This document shows, piece after piece, positions 43,601-52,900 of a stretch of DNA of 64,000 bases (its first letter is position 1; each line of letters begins with the position of its first letter). Both the position numbers and the translations under genes were made by a program. The notes under the pieces were generated by a model that saw only the letters and a program-made list of their open reading frames with translations, had not been told where the DNA came from and made no database searches. Source of the DNA: Aureispira sp050633105 (GTDB lineage Bacteria > Bacteroidota > Bacteroidia > Chitinophagales > Saprospiraceae); contig JBOEFW010000053.1 in assembly GCA_050633105.1 (NCBI GenBank), positions 1 through 64,000 on the forward strand, written 5' to 3'.

Positions 43601-43716
43601 AGAAAGTCTATTATGATTGGTTACAAGAGCGTATTGCTCTAGAGCCACGTCAACCAGAATTGGACGATAAAGCACAATCAGTAATGGATCTACTTGTACA
43701 CAACCACAACCGTTAA
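40681..43716 (+). CDS. Contractile-injection-system baseplate-J-like protein, isolated gene
   Basis: A 1,011-residue protein. Near the N-terminus (residue 36 on) it has IWTDYNTHDPGITIMEQLCD, the hallmark of baseplate wedge proteins in phage-tail-like systems (compare the W-x-DYN-x-HDPGIT form in gpJ/Afp-type baseplate proteins). Further family-like parts are the alpha/beta repeats VWVEPVRDNLQGIKGLYRIL (starting AWVEP) and EGVRRITYFRVDKNGIPVDS, and near residue 788 the MQIVEHILLRPQ motif I associate with large eCIS baseplate proteins. An acidic disordered part lies at about 625-690 (DETELEDTDDDALQGEDD). No sheath, tube, spike or ATPase gene is next to it. ATG 40618 is an alternative start. Role inferred from resemblance only. 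Confidence 0.7.
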   Translation: MQDKFNLNAQAAKTLEREKLKEVWLEFMQQLSGDIWTDYNTHDPGITIMEQLCDSLSKINKRATTPIQNLLNSQSRKKREEINNAFYDAVEILPTNPVTKEDYRILIIDRIQYVKNAWVEPVRDNLQGIKGLYRILLQIDESARSEATIELIKKEVFSLFTQHRNLCEDIESIQVLEVEKIEIFADIDIRPEAIAEEILADILFKLEEHLNPSVQFHTLEDLIDRGYSVDDAFDGPQPVHGLILKEDLRGMTQEVYVSKLIEIIQGIEGVRRITYFRVDKNGIPVDSDVIPIRQNTYPVLNMDTIDERFSDSADYPLQFFRGALNYELDLNTSNQLLYSLYARYKKGYQMKMLYHEKDYPSTITLKEVARYDSLQNSLPVTYGVNELGLPDYAQATRERVAMIKQFRGYLLFFEQTFSNYLAQLANVRKLFSIDKDVDRTYYSNTPDTLPGIYDLIYSPTVTNLASTENYSLEEAQKRALELFNDKVAKITRSFDPYVDRRNRFLDHLLARFGERFSTDFLLKVSNYVGVGNDDDETNPAYELINAKIDFLSNYVDISRNRGKGFDYLSGTLEGWNVSGLEKRASLLLNMHQAGNESLLGALNGHDDEEDQFAPLSEVVDCISKDTAEGYIHLDALYEIHNTFGIDEDELDDELRNELNRLRDSLEDETELEDTDDDALQGEDDAVAPDSDATREAKETLDYTKKFIFRANSQNELLRNLMSQGIMGHNYLVLPTKDSSSFSIYYKGKRRLGIFKVREVSTRLAARVEIEKLIKYLHKINKYSEGMQIVEHILLRPQAQDQHGFILNDDQDNPILQSYEFGEIDQQRIYSDELVLVGVHQENYSIRKDDDGRYVVALANNYEVFIGRYPESLATEEEAQNKLLDILDYIKSFKRSEMPIFDRLKFTTKHRNESDAHTDEDFYSLTLSIILPTWPSRFQNSDFKDLIRNIIILNAPVYVHIDFQWLNSEEMIKFEKVYYDWLQERIALEPRQPELDDKAQSVMDLLVHNHNR

Positions 43717-43862
43717 TGTAGTCTTATTCCATATAAGTCGTTAGAACACTTCCAGCTCGAACAAAGCGCGCTTGTTTTTTGTTAGAAAGGTAAATATTAT
43801 GATATATTCACCCTTCCAAACTTTTTTTGTCTTTTTTTATCCTTCTAAATACAATTCCTTAC

Positions 43863-44579
43863 ATGCGCCAATTATGGATTACCCTTTGTTTCTTGCTTTT
43901 AATCTTGCCCTTACTAAGTAGTTGCGGCAGCAGTTACAAAACACTGGTTGTAGCTCCTCAAAAGATTGAATGTACAGGAATTGTCTCTCAAAAATGCTTA
44001 CAAGTAAGAGAAGTCAGCAGCCAGAATTGGGAGTATCTTTATGGAAATATTAAAGCATTCGATTATCAGGAGGGATATGAATATAAAATCAAGGTAAAAG
44101 TAAAAGAATTAAAGAATCCTCCACAAGATGCCTCTGCCTTAGTTTACACCTTAGTAGAAGTACTTTCTAAAGAAAAAACGACTACAATAGCAACAAACAA
44201 ACATGCTAAGGACAATACGTTACAACAAGTCGTTTACGAGGCCATTGCTAGAGGACGTTTTTTACACATTAGCATAACAGAACAACAGGTGGAGATCTAC
44301 ACCTCTCCTGGTGCAGCAGATCCTGCTACAGAACAACCTATTACAGCCAAAGATTGGAAAGAGATCGTGCAAATAGTTGACGCTTTAGAATTGGAGGATG
44401 CAGCGGGGCTTATTCCTCCTACCAATGACCGAGCAAGAGATGCCGCCTTACCTGCCCAAATAAAGCTTATATATACCAAGGGAGGGTTTGATTCTCCTAC
44501 TTTTGATCATAAAAAACCGCCCCCAGCCTTAGAGGCATTAGTCAACCGTGTACTTTCTATGACAAAAGGAATTGATTAG
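43863..44579 (+). CDS. DUF4377 lipoprotein
   Basis: A 238-residue lipoprotein. ATG 43863 gives the signal RQLWITLCFLLLILPLLSSC, with the lipobox Leu-Ser-Ser-Cys. The DUF4377 domain follows (about 25-105): a paired-Cys segment around KIECTGIVSQKCLQVRE, then WEYLYGNIKAFDYQEGYEYK and LKNPPQDASALVYTLVEV. The C-terminal half (about 110-238) is a second beta domain that I do not recognise. DUF4377 occurs in envelope stress and META-like proteins; the role is unknown. It stands alone before ferritin. Confidence 0.8.
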   Translation: MRQLWITLCFLLLILPLLSSCGSSYKTLVVAPQKIECTGIVSQKCLQVREVSSQNWEYLYGNIKAFDYQEGYEYKIKVKVKELKNPPQDASALVYTLVEVLSKEKTTTIATNKHAKDNTLQQVVYEAIARGRFLHISITEQQVEIYTSPGAADPATEQPITAKDWKEIVQIVDALELEDAAGLIPPTNDRARDAALPAQIKLIYTKGGFDSPTFDHKKPPPALEALVNRVLSMTKGID

Positions 44580-44602
44580 TAAACAGGGTTATTGTACCTT
44601 TA
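44572..44602 (+). promoter_or_regulatory. Probable ferritin promoter
   Basis: TTG (44572-44574), 20 bases, then TACCTTTA (44595-44602), one base off the TAnnTTTG consensus. It overlaps the end of the DUF4377 gene and is about 90 bases before the ferritin ATG. No clear Fur-like box is seen. Confidence 0.5.
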
Positions 44603-44692
44603 TAATTACAACGCAGCTTCTATTAATATTTTTAAAAAAATCGGTGGCTCTGTTTTTTTAATTTGAGACACCTCCATATTTCAAATAATACT

Positions 44693-45226
44693 ATGTTAAG
44701 CCAAAAAACACTCGATGCACTCAATCAACAAATCGCTTTAGAAGAGTATTCTTCCGCGGCTTATTTGTCTATGGCCTCTTGGTGCGATCGCGAAGGCCTA
44801 GATGGCTGTGCTAAATTCTTCTACGCACAATCAGAAGAAGAGCGGATGCACATGCTCAAAATTGTTCACTATGTTAATGAGATGGATGGCCATGCTCTGA
44901 TCTCTGCAGTAGAACAACCTCCAAGAGAATTCGACTCCATTCAAGATCTATTTCAAGCGGTGTACCAGCAAGAGCAAAAAGTTACTCGATCCATTTATGA
45001 ATTGGTCACCATTACGGAAGGAGAAAAGGACCATAGTACCAACTTATTCTTACAATGGTATGTGGCAGAACAGCGCGAAGAAGAAGCACAGGTTCGTAGC
45101 ATTCTAGACAAAATTAAAATTATTGGTACTGGTGGACAAAGTTTGTACTTCATCGATCAAGAAATTGAAAAAATCAACCAGCAACGCGACCAAGAAGCGG
45201 AGGCAGCGAGCGAAAGCGGCGCCTAA
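44693..45226 (+). CDS. ftnA: Ferritin
   Basis: A 177-residue non-haem ferritin that stores iron in a 24-mer shell. The ATG at 44693 gives the family start MLSQKTLDALNQQIALEEYS. Ferroxidase-centre residues are visible: Glu17 in ALEEYSSAAYLSM, Glu50 and His53-type residues in FYAQSEEERMHMLKIVHYV, a Glu in YQQEQKVTRSIYELV and Gln in FLQWYVAEQREEE. It has the short C-terminal helix of bacterial FtnA and an extra acidic, Ala-rich tail. The start is preferred over an upstream TTG. Confidence 0.93.
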   Translation: MLSQKTLDALNQQIALEEYSSAAYLSMASWCDREGLDGCAKFFYAQSEEERMHMLKIVHYVNEMDGHALISAVEQPPREFDSIQDLFQAVYQQEQKVTRSIYELVTITEGEKDHSTNLFLQWYVAEQREEEAQVRSILDKIKIIGTGGQSLYFIDQEIEKINQQRDQEAEAASESGA

Positions 45227-45297
45227 ATAAATACCTTTTATTAAAACAAATTGTTTTAATAGGTGTTAAAAAGCTAGTAGATTTTACTTTTTTTTCT

Positions 45298-45305
45298 TAC
45301 TTTTG
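45298..45305 (+). promoter_or_regulatory. -7 element for the DUF3127 gene
   Basis: TACTTTTG is a full match to TAnnTTTG and lies 115 bases before the ATG, but no TTG is at the expected distance upstream. Confidence 0.4.
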
Positions 45306-45420
45306 TCGTCAATCTTGACACCTTTTGTGTTGCGCCCCGTATACTAGTGGGTATATCCTAGCATTTAACCTGTTAGGCAGATTATTCAATACTACTCATT
45401 ATCACTTAACTTACAGTATC

Positions 45421-45789
45421 ATGTCAGAATTAACATTAAAAGGCAGAATCGTTGCAATCTTTGACAAAGAACAAATCACAGATACCTTCAGCAAGCGCGA
45501 GTTTGTCGTAGAAACAGATGAACAATATCCACAAAGCATCAAATTTGAATTGACGCAAGCTAAATGTGATGATATTAGCAATTATAAAGAAGGAGAAGAA
45601 TTAACTGTACACTTCAATGTACGTGGTCGTAAATGGACCAACAAGCAAGGAGAAGACAAATATTTTGTCTCTTTGAACGCTTGGCGTTTAGAGAAAGATG
45701 CTGCTGCTCCTAAAGCAGCCGACGCGCCTTTCCCTACTGCTGATGCAGAACCACCAGCAGATTCTTTTGCAGACGATTTGCCGTTCTAA
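45421..45789 (+). CDS. DUF3127 protein with an SSB-like C-terminal tip
   Basis: A 122-residue cytoplasmic protein starting at ATG 45421 (MSELTLKGRIVAIFDKEQIT); the open frame extends upstream but that part is not conserved in type. The DUF3127 OB-like fold is seen in KREFVVETDEQYPQSIKFEL, LTVHFNVRGRKWTNKQGEDK and FVSLNAWRLEK. A disordered Ala/Pro-rich tail follows and ends in DSFADDLPF, the same kind of tip that SSB proteins use to recruit repair and replication enzymes. This suggests a role at single-stranded DNA (inference). It is convergent with dnaG, and a strong terminator separates them. Confidence 0.85.
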   Translation: MSELTLKGRIVAIFDKEQITDTFSKREFVVETDEQYPQSIKFELTQAKCDDISNYKEGEELTVHFNVRGRKWTNKQGEDKYFVSLNAWRLEKDAAAPKAADAPFPTADAEPPADSFADDLPF

Positions 45790-45816
45790 GAACGACTACC
45801 CAAAGACATTATTTGC

Positions 45817-45848
45817 AAGCGCTCTGAGCATTCAGGGCGCTTTTTTTT
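45817..45848 (+). terminator. Strong terminator after the DUF3127 gene
   Basis: AAGCGC (45817-45822) and CTGA pair with TCAG and GCGCTT (45837-45842) around a GCAT loop, followed by eight T. Confidence 0.87.
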
Positions 45849-45912
45849 ATCTTCAAAAATAGCCTTCTCCTCTAAGGTGCAATTACAATTCCATCCTATG
45901 AAAAGTACTCCC

Positions 45913-47868
45913 CTACCGCAACACTACGGTATTTAATTGCTGCGCCAAGCTCATTTTCATGGTTTGTAGCTTCTGGTTGATTTTAAGGCAAATCATCATG
46001 TCGGTATCATTTTTAGCTTCTTGAGCCGTTTTGATATCCAATTGATTCTTACGGATGAGGCGTTCTATTTTCTTTAATTTGAAGCGTAGAATACCGCTTT
46101 GGGCATCCGCTATATGATTCCGCTCTGGTAGATCTTGTGTATTCAAGAAAACATTAAGGCGTTCCCAACCCTCTGAGAAATCATGCTCTTGCAAGGTGGC
46201 AACAGAATCCACTGCCATTTTTGAAATAACAGGATCCGTGTGGGTAATAAAATAACCACTATCGGGCAAATTATCCTTTTGTAATTGCGCCAAATACTCT
46301 TTGACAATTCTAATACAGCCTTCTTGATCGAATTCTTCTAACAAATCCAACATATCCAACAAAACAAACTCCGCGACAGAGGTTTCTTCATCCAATGCTC
46401 GATTACCAAAATTGATTAGAATGCGTACAATATCTCGCTCTTGATAATTCTCATTGCGTTTTTTACGGGCTGCCTCTCCCACCGCTGGAAGATTCCGCGC
46501 TCGGTCTTCTATGGAAGGAGTAGGCTGATTTCCTTGAATTCGCTGTTGGCGTTCTTGCTGTTGGTAAGCTTTAGTCGCTTCCACATTTAAGCGTTTGTTG
46601 ACTTCTGTATGCAGTAACTGTTCACTCATATCCATCAACTGGGCGCATTCTTTGACATACAAAGAGCGCTTCACTGCATCAGGAACTTTTGCTATAGAAC
46701 TGACAATATCTCGAATGACTTCCGATTTTCGGATAGGATCGTGGGCGGCATCTTTGAGCAACAAATTACTCTTGAATAGGATAAAATCATTCGATTCTTC
46801 TTCAATATAGTTTTTGAAAGCCGTTGTCCCTATCTTGGTCAAATAAGAATCAGGATCTTCCCCTTCGGGCAACAAAACTACCCGCACATTCATATCCTGC
46901 TCGATCACAATATCTAACCCCCGTAGAGCCGCTTTAATTCCCGCTTTATCTCCATCGTATAAAATGGTAATATTGGGCGTATAGCGCTTGACCAAACGGA
47001 CTTGTTCTGCTGTCAACGAAGTACCAGACGAAGCAACGATGTTCTCGATACCAGCTTGGTGCAGGGATAAAACATCCGTATACCCCTCAACCATATAACA
47101 TTGATCGAGTTGGACCACTGCTTTACGTGCAAAGTAAATCCCATAAAGCGATTTCCTTTTGTTGTAAATATCCGATTCTGGGGTATTGAGGTATTTAGGC
47201 GCTTTTTTGTTACTAGTCAAAATACGGCCACCAAACCCAATTACTTTACCAGAGATGTTGTGGATGGGAAATTGTACTCTATTTCTAAAAAAGTCACGTT
47301 TATTTTTAGTCAGACCTGCTTGCTCCAAGGTCGCTTCCTCATAGCCTTTTTGTAGTCCTTGTTGTAATAAGTCGTTGGCGCCACCATTGGCAAAGCCCAA
47401 CCCAAATTTACGAATGATTTCTTCGCGAAAGCCTCGTTTTTTGAGATAACTCAACCCTACACTTTTACCATAATCGGTATCAAAAAGTTGATGTTGAAAA
47501 TGTGTTTGGGCAAATTGATTCACGACATAAAGACTATCTGCCAATTTCAACTGTGCCGATTGTTCTTCGTCCAACTCATCCTCTTCCAGCTCTATGTTGT
47601 ATTTTTTCGCCAAGCTTCTAATTGCCTCAGGATAAGACAACTGTTCTACTCCCATCAAAAAATTGACCGCGTTCCCTCCCTCTCCACAACCAAAACACTT
47701 GTAGATATTCTTTACAGGAGATACGGTAAAAGAAGGCGTCTTTTCATTGTGAAAAGGACACAAACCAATGTAATTAACACCACGTCGTGTTAATTTGACA
47801 AAATCGCCCACTACATCTTCAACTTTTACCGTTTCAAATACAGTTTGGATTGTTTTTTGTGAAATCAT
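45913..47868 (-). CDS. dnaG: DNA primase
   Basis: DnaG of 651 residues makes RNA primers at the replication fork with DnaB. The start at 47868 (MISQKTIQTVFETVKVEDVV) fits the family better than the upstream one. The zinc-binding domain has CPFHNEKTPSFTVSP and KCFGCGEGGNAVNFL (about 38-70), a CHC2-type ligand set. The Toprim domain has YMVEGYTDVLSLHQAG (about 255-270), with the catalytic Glu, and ILYDGDKAGIKAALRG (about 302-317), with the metal-binding Asp residues. The C-terminal helicase-binding domain (about 430-651) is present. The gene is convergent with the DUF3127 gene. Confidence 0.95.
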   Translation of the reverse strand: MISQKTIQTVFETVKVEDVVGDFVKLTRRGVNYIGLCPFHNEKTPSFTVSPVKNIYKCFGCGEGGNAVNFLMGVEQLSYPEAIRSLAKKYNIELEEDELDEEQSAQLKLADSLYVVNQFAQTHFQHQLFDTDYGKSVGLSYLKKRGFREEIIRKFGLGFANGGANDLLQQGLQKGYEEATLEQAGLTKNKRDFFRNRVQFPIHNISGKVIGFGGRILTSNKKAPKYLNTPESDIYNKRKSLYGIYFARKAVVQLDQCYMVEGYTDVLSLHQAGIENIVASSGTSLTAEQVRLVKRYTPNITILYDGDKAGIKAALRGLDIVIEQDMNVRVVLLPEGEDPDSYLTKIGTTAFKNYIEEESNDFILFKSNLLLKDAAHDPIRKSEVIRDIVSSIAKVPDAVKRSLYVKECAQLMDMSEQLLHTEVNKRLNVEATKAYQQQERQQRIQGNQPTPSIEDRARNLPAVGEAARKKRNENYQERDIVRILINFGNRALDEETSVAEFVLLDMLDLLEEFDQEGCIRIVKEYLAQLQKDNLPDSGYFITHTDPVISKMAVDSVATLQEHDFSEGWERLNVFLNTQDLPERNHIADAQSGILRFKLKKIERLIRKNQLDIKTAQEAKNDTDMMICLKINQKLQTMKMSLAQQLNTVVLR

Positions 47869-47903
47869 AGATACACCGTTCAAATGAGCTTTTAGTTCGT
47901 ATA

Positions 47904-47911
47904 CAAAGATA
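47904..47911 (-). promoter_or_regulatory. -7 element of dnaG
   Basis: On the minus strand TATCTTTG, identical to the rpmH -7 box, lies 36 bases before the dnaG ATG. No TTG is found at the usual distance. Confidence 0.5.
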
Positions 47912-48710
47912 CTAAAAATGCTTTAAACGGTTGAATGTCTATTTATTGTCATTTATAAATACTTTATTTCAAAAATAAAACAAGTATTTCTTTTTGGCAT
48001 AGTACTTGGCATTTAATTAGATACAAAAAAGGTTTTAATTGGGTGTTCTTATAGTGTGGGTCTCTCCGAATTCTGTTCGGAGGGACTTTTTAATTACTTC
48101 CCCTCATAAGACAAATAGAGAATGAGTTACCCAGCAATTGTTCTAAGAATAAGAGCCATATATATTCTCACTACAGAGGAGCTTTACAAGCGTCTCTAGT
48201 ACTAAATAGGATTCCTTATGGAACAGCAATAGAGTCAAACCTTTTTAAACATTTAAAAATTAGAAAGTCAGGTTGTTTAAATGCACAGCACCTTGATTAG
48301 CCAAACAACACCTGTTTAGGAGGCTCTTGTTTAAGAGTTCAAAACGAAACGCCTTTCTTATTATTTGCTATTCTTGACAGGAATAGTAGGAAAGAATTCC
48401 AACTAAAGCAGCAATTGGGTTGTCTATAACGATATATAGGCAGTCACACCACTTACTTCCCCACAAGTAAAATGAATTTCTGCTTTTCCTATAACATCCT
48501 ACAACTGGCTTATGATATAAATTTTACACCGTTTTTAAGGCTTAGTCTTTCCTGTAAAGGGATAATCTTACGAATCTTTGTATTTTTGCAGTTCTTCTTG
48601 TTATTTGACAATGAAGCAGCTAAGTCTTTTCTTTAACCAAGAGCGGTTGAATTTATTTTATGAGGTTGTTTTATACAACCTTTACTTTATTATCATCAAA
48701 TAGCCGATCA
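47912..48710. other. 800-base divergent intergenic region with an isolated terminator
   Basis: This is the longest gene-free stretch in the window. Besides the dnaG -7 element it holds a plus-oriented terminator at 48060-48091 with no gene before it, and an AT-rich 48100-48600 part. TATTTTTG at 48581-48588 fits the -7 form for the T9SS barrel gene, but has no clear TTG. Confidence 0.4.
48060..48091 (+). terminator. Orphan intrinsic terminator, possible end of a small RNA
   Basis: GTCTCTCCGAA (48060-48070) pairs with TTCGGAGGGAC (48076-48086), with one T-G wobble, around a 5-base loop and is followed by TTTTT. The nearest plus-strand gene upstream ends more than 2 kb before, so a short non-coding transcript starting near 47930-48000 would explain it. 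No promoter with both elements is found. Confidence 0.65.
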
Positions 48711-49865
48711 ATGCTACGACAGATCTTTCTCGCCACCTTCCTACTGGCGTCTACTACTTCTTTATTTGCCCAAAAATACAGCAACGAATTTCTATCTATT
48801 GGTGTTGGCGCACGCGCGCAAGCCATGGCTGGAGCACAGATTGCTCAAGTTCAAGATGCGACAGCAGGTTTCTGGAATCCAGCAGGTTTGACTGGGATCG
48901 ATACCGATCTACAAATAGCTGCCATGCACAACGAATGGTTCGCTAGTATTGGACGCTATGACTATGTAGGATTGGCCGCTCCTATTATGAATAAAAGCTA
49001 TTATGTAGGCTTTACCTTTATTCGTTTTGGCGTAGATCAGATTCCAAATACCCTCACCTTGTATGAGCAAGATGGTACTGTAAATTATAACAATGTCAGT
49101 ACGTTTAATGCAGCTGATTATGCCTTCATGCTGCACTATGCCCGCAAATTTGAAAAGCTAGGCCTGTCTGTTGGAGCAACACCAAAAGTGGTTCATCGTA
49201 CAATTGGCCCTTTTGCAACTTCTTGGGGTTTTGGCCTTGATTTAGGCGCACAAATGCAGCGAGGCGATTGGCAATTTGGGTTAATGCTCAAAGATATCTC
49301 TACCACCTTCAATGCTTGGTCGTTCAATTTTACAGACGCAGAAAAACAAGTGCTAGATATCACAGGCAATGACATTCCTGTCAAATCTATTGAAATCACA
49401 CGTCCTACAATTGGTTTTGGCCTGGGTTATAAAAAGGATTTTAAAATTGGCAAGGCCAAAGAAGGACAGGAAGATTTTAAACAACGCTACATTGGATTTT
49501 CTGCAGCACTTGATATCAACGCCACAACGGACGGACGTAGAAATGTTTTGTTAAGCGCGGCTCCTTTCAGTTTTGATCCTGTTATAGGTTTAGAGTTACA
49601 TTATAATAACCTCATCTTTTTGCGAGGTGGTATTAACAATATCCAACAATTCAGAAACATTAGTGAAGAGCAAAAGTGGGCGGTACAGCCTAATTTTGGT
49701 GTTGGTTTTAGAGTTTACAGTTTTTATGTGGATTATGCCTTGGGCATTAATGCAGGAGGAGCCTTGATTGACAACTCACAAGGAGCTGTATTGTCTCACA
49801 TTGTTTCCCTCAAAGTTGACATTAATTTTGATTACTTGAAAAAAGCCTTCAAAGAAGAAGAGTAA
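48711..49865 (+). CDS. PorV/PorQ-family T9SS outer-membrane beta-barrel protein
   Basis: A 384-residue barrel of the FadL-like PorV/PorQ family. ATG 48711 gives a signal peptide (LRQIFLATFLLASTTSLFAQ). The family start follows: FLSIGVGARAQAMAGAQIAQ, VQDATAGFWNPAGLTGIDTD. The rest is a series of beta strands (YYVGFTFIRFGVDQIPNTL, FGLGYKKDFKIGK), ending in a strand (HIVSLKVDINFDYLKKAF). In Porphyromonas, PorV shuttles T9SS cargo from the translocon to the PorU sortase. The next gene encodes a PorU2-type sortase, which supports this role; PorV and PorQ cannot be separated by eye here. Confidence 0.82.
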   Translation: MLRQIFLATFLLASTTSLFAQKYSNEFLSIGVGARAQAMAGAQIAQVQDATAGFWNPAGLTGIDTDLQIAAMHNEWFASIGRYDYVGLAAPIMNKSYYVGFTFIRFGVDQIPNTLTLYEQDGTVNYNNVSTFNAADYAFMLHYARKFEKLGLSVGATPKVVHRTIGPFATSWGFGLDLGAQMQRGDWQFGLMLKDISTTFNAWSFNFTDAEKQVLDITGNDIPVKSIEITRPTIGFGLGYKKDFKIGKAKEGQEDFKQRYIGFSAALDINATTDGRRNVLLSAAPFSFDPVIGLELHYNNLIFLRGGINNIQQFRNISEEQKWAVQPNFGVGFRVYSFYVDYALGINAGGALIDNSQGAVLSHIVSLKVDINFDYLKKAFKEEE

Positions 49866-49988
49866 GTTTTCCTAAAACGCCCCTCTTACTATTTTTCCTA
49901 GGTTGTTTTTGTATAGAAATTGTTTAAAGAATAGGTCCTAATAAGAAATGTTTTATTCTTTAAACAATTTCCTAAATAAGTCCCTATT

Positions 49989-52900
49989 ATGTATAACAAG
50001 TCTACTTATTGGTCCCTAATAATACTTTCTAAAATTGGTTATTGCTTACTGGGTTTTCTGTTCCTAAGCCATTCTAGTTTTGGGCAAGGACATGATGGGT
50101 TGTTTGGTAATGAATGGATTGACTACAGCCCAGGAAAACAATATTATAAAATAAGAATTGCCAACGATGGTTGGTACCGTCTTCCTGCTTCTGTTTTGCA
50201 ACAAGCAGGAGCCCCTATTAGCTCCATCAATACTGCTGGCTTACAACTCTTTCATCAAGGGCAAGAAGTCCCTTTACAAGTAGAAGAAAATAACGGCACT
50301 TTAAGTTATGTGCAGTTTTATGGAAAGAAAAACCGAGGAGCGTTTGATGTTCATTGTTACAATGATGCCGATCAGCACTTTAATGAATACTATAGTTTGT
50401 ACAATGACACCTCTACTTACTTTCTAACTTGGGGCGCAACGGCTTCAACGGAACACTTTACCGATGTAGCCGCCAATTTGTCCAACCTTCCTGCAAAGGA
50501 AGAATACTTCCTACATGAGAGCCGAGTTGTTTATCAAAACATTTGGAATGAAGGACTCACTTGGCGTATTGCGACAGAGTTATTAACCAAGTCTACCTTT
50601 GAATATGGAGAAGGATATGGTTCTGATGAAGTAGCTGTTCTAAGTACTCCTGTTCCAACTCCTTTTGCCTATAATAATGGCCCTGATGCCATTGCAGCAA
50701 TTAAATTGTTTACAAAAGGGATTTTTAATCACAATATCAATATACAATCCAACAACAATGTTTATGGCACCCATACCTTTAATGGCTCTACTGTAGATCG
50801 TTTTACTGCTAATTTCCCTGCTAGTATCCTCCAAAACATCACCAATGTCACTTTGCGGGAAACAACAGGAGGCTCTAATCGTTATTTTGTTGCTTATGCA
50901 GAATTGACCTATCCTAGATTATTTAACTTCAATGGGCAGGCAAATTTTGCGTTTAAAATGGCAGCGCATGCCAATAGAAAATCTTTAGAAATCACCAATA
51001 TCAATGCCAGCAATGCTAGTCAAAATCGTTTTTACCTCTATGATTTAACGAATAAACTGCGCATTCAATGTTTCTATGACGCGGGTAATGCTCGTTTGTT
51101 AACAGACTTGACGCCCTCTACTCAAGACCGAGAAATGGTCTTTGTTAATGAAGGAACGGCTAGTAGTTTTATAGAAATCTTAGCCGTTTCGGCTGTTGTT
51201 TTTCGCGATTTTGGTTCTTCGTTTTTTACTCCTACCAATTATATTATCATCACTCATCCTCAATTGGAGCGAGATGCGGCTGGCAATAATCCCATTTTTG
51301 ATTACAGAGCTTACCGCCAATCAGCAGCAGGAGGCAGTTATGTAACAGCAAAAATTGATATTCAAGAGTTGTACGACCAGTTTGCGTATGGTATCAATAC
51401 CCATCCTTTGGCCATTCGTCATTTTGCACATTTTGCCAAGCGGAATTGGATCAATCCAGAGTATTTGTATTTGATTGGTAAAGGGCGAATTTATCGAGAC
51501 ATTAGAACCAATCCATCCAATATGCTTTTGCCGACCTTTGGCTATCCTCCTTCCGATCAAGTTTTGGCGGCGTCTATTAGTACTGATGAACCTAGCATTG
51601 CCATTGGGCGTTTATCGGCGACTACAGGAGAGCAAGTAAGGACTTATCTGCAAAAAATTATTGATGTAGAAGCCCAACGAGCAGCACCACAAACCTTAGG
51701 TGATCTGGGTTGGACTAAAAATATCTTGCATTTAGGTGGTGGTCAAAATAGCATTGAGCAAAACCGAATTCGCACACACCTCAATACAATGAAAACCATT
51801 ATTGAGGGGCCTTCTTATGGAGGAGAGGTGCAATCCTTTTTCAAAACCTCTACCAACCCTATTCAATCTGCTCAATCCTTGTTTTTAGATTCCTTAATTA
51901 ATTCAGGGGTTTCTATGTTGACCTTTTTTGGGCACTCTTCTTCCAATAGCTTTGATTTTAATTTGGATCATCCTAGGAACTATAGCAACTATCAAAAATA
52001 TCCTTTAATGCTAGCCTTGGGCTGTTATGGGGGAACCATGTTTGAACAGGGAATGCTCATTAGTGAGGATTTTATTTTTGAACCACAAGCAGGAGCAGGG
52101 GTCTTTTTGGCGTCGTCTAGTGCCGCCTCTCTAGATGGGCTCAATCAATTTGGCCGACAATTTTACAACAGTATCAATGGGGTACATTATGGAGAAGGGG
52201 CCGCTAAATCTGCGAAACGAGCAATCGGCCTACTAGAAGATATTAACTATCCTATCACCGTACAGATGGCCTGTCATTATATGGTGTATCATGGCGATCC
52301 TGCTTATAAAGCTTCAACGGCTCAAACACCTGATTATTATATTGACAATAGCCTTGTTGGACATAGTCCTAATGTGGTTACGGTTCAAATGAATACCTTT
52401 GACTTAGAGTTGGATGTTTACAATTTAGGAAAAGCTATTGATACCACTTTTAATGTTCGAGTAGAACGGACCTTTCCTGATGGAAGTAGGGCCTTTGTAG
52501 CAGTACAACGGGTACAAGCCCCCCATTTTACCGATCGTATTGTCATTCCTATACCTGTAGGCAATGTCAATGCTTTGGGGATTAATTATTTTGATGTCTA
52601 TATTGATTCTGACCTAGAAATTGATGAAGCACCTAATCCTGCTGCAGAAAATAACAACCAAGTCCTACGCTACGCTGTTGCTATTGTTTCTGATGCGATT
52701 GTTCCCATCTATCCACATGAGTTTGCGATTCTACCACAAGCCCCAATTACTCTTAAGGCTTCAACGGGTAATGTCTTTGCCCTCTCACAAACCTATGCCT
52801 TACAAATAGATACTACGGCTTATTTTAATAGCCCATTATTACAACAAACAACCCTTACACAAGCAGGAGGCTTAGTGGAGTGGACACCTAGTACAACTTA

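Noticed and set aside
45239..45261. Inverted repeat TATTAAAACAA/TTGTTTTAATA after ferritin as an iron-responsive element
   Set aside because: It lies downstream of the gene, has a loop of about one base and no T tract; it is more likely a weak 3' end structure, and nothing connects it to iron.
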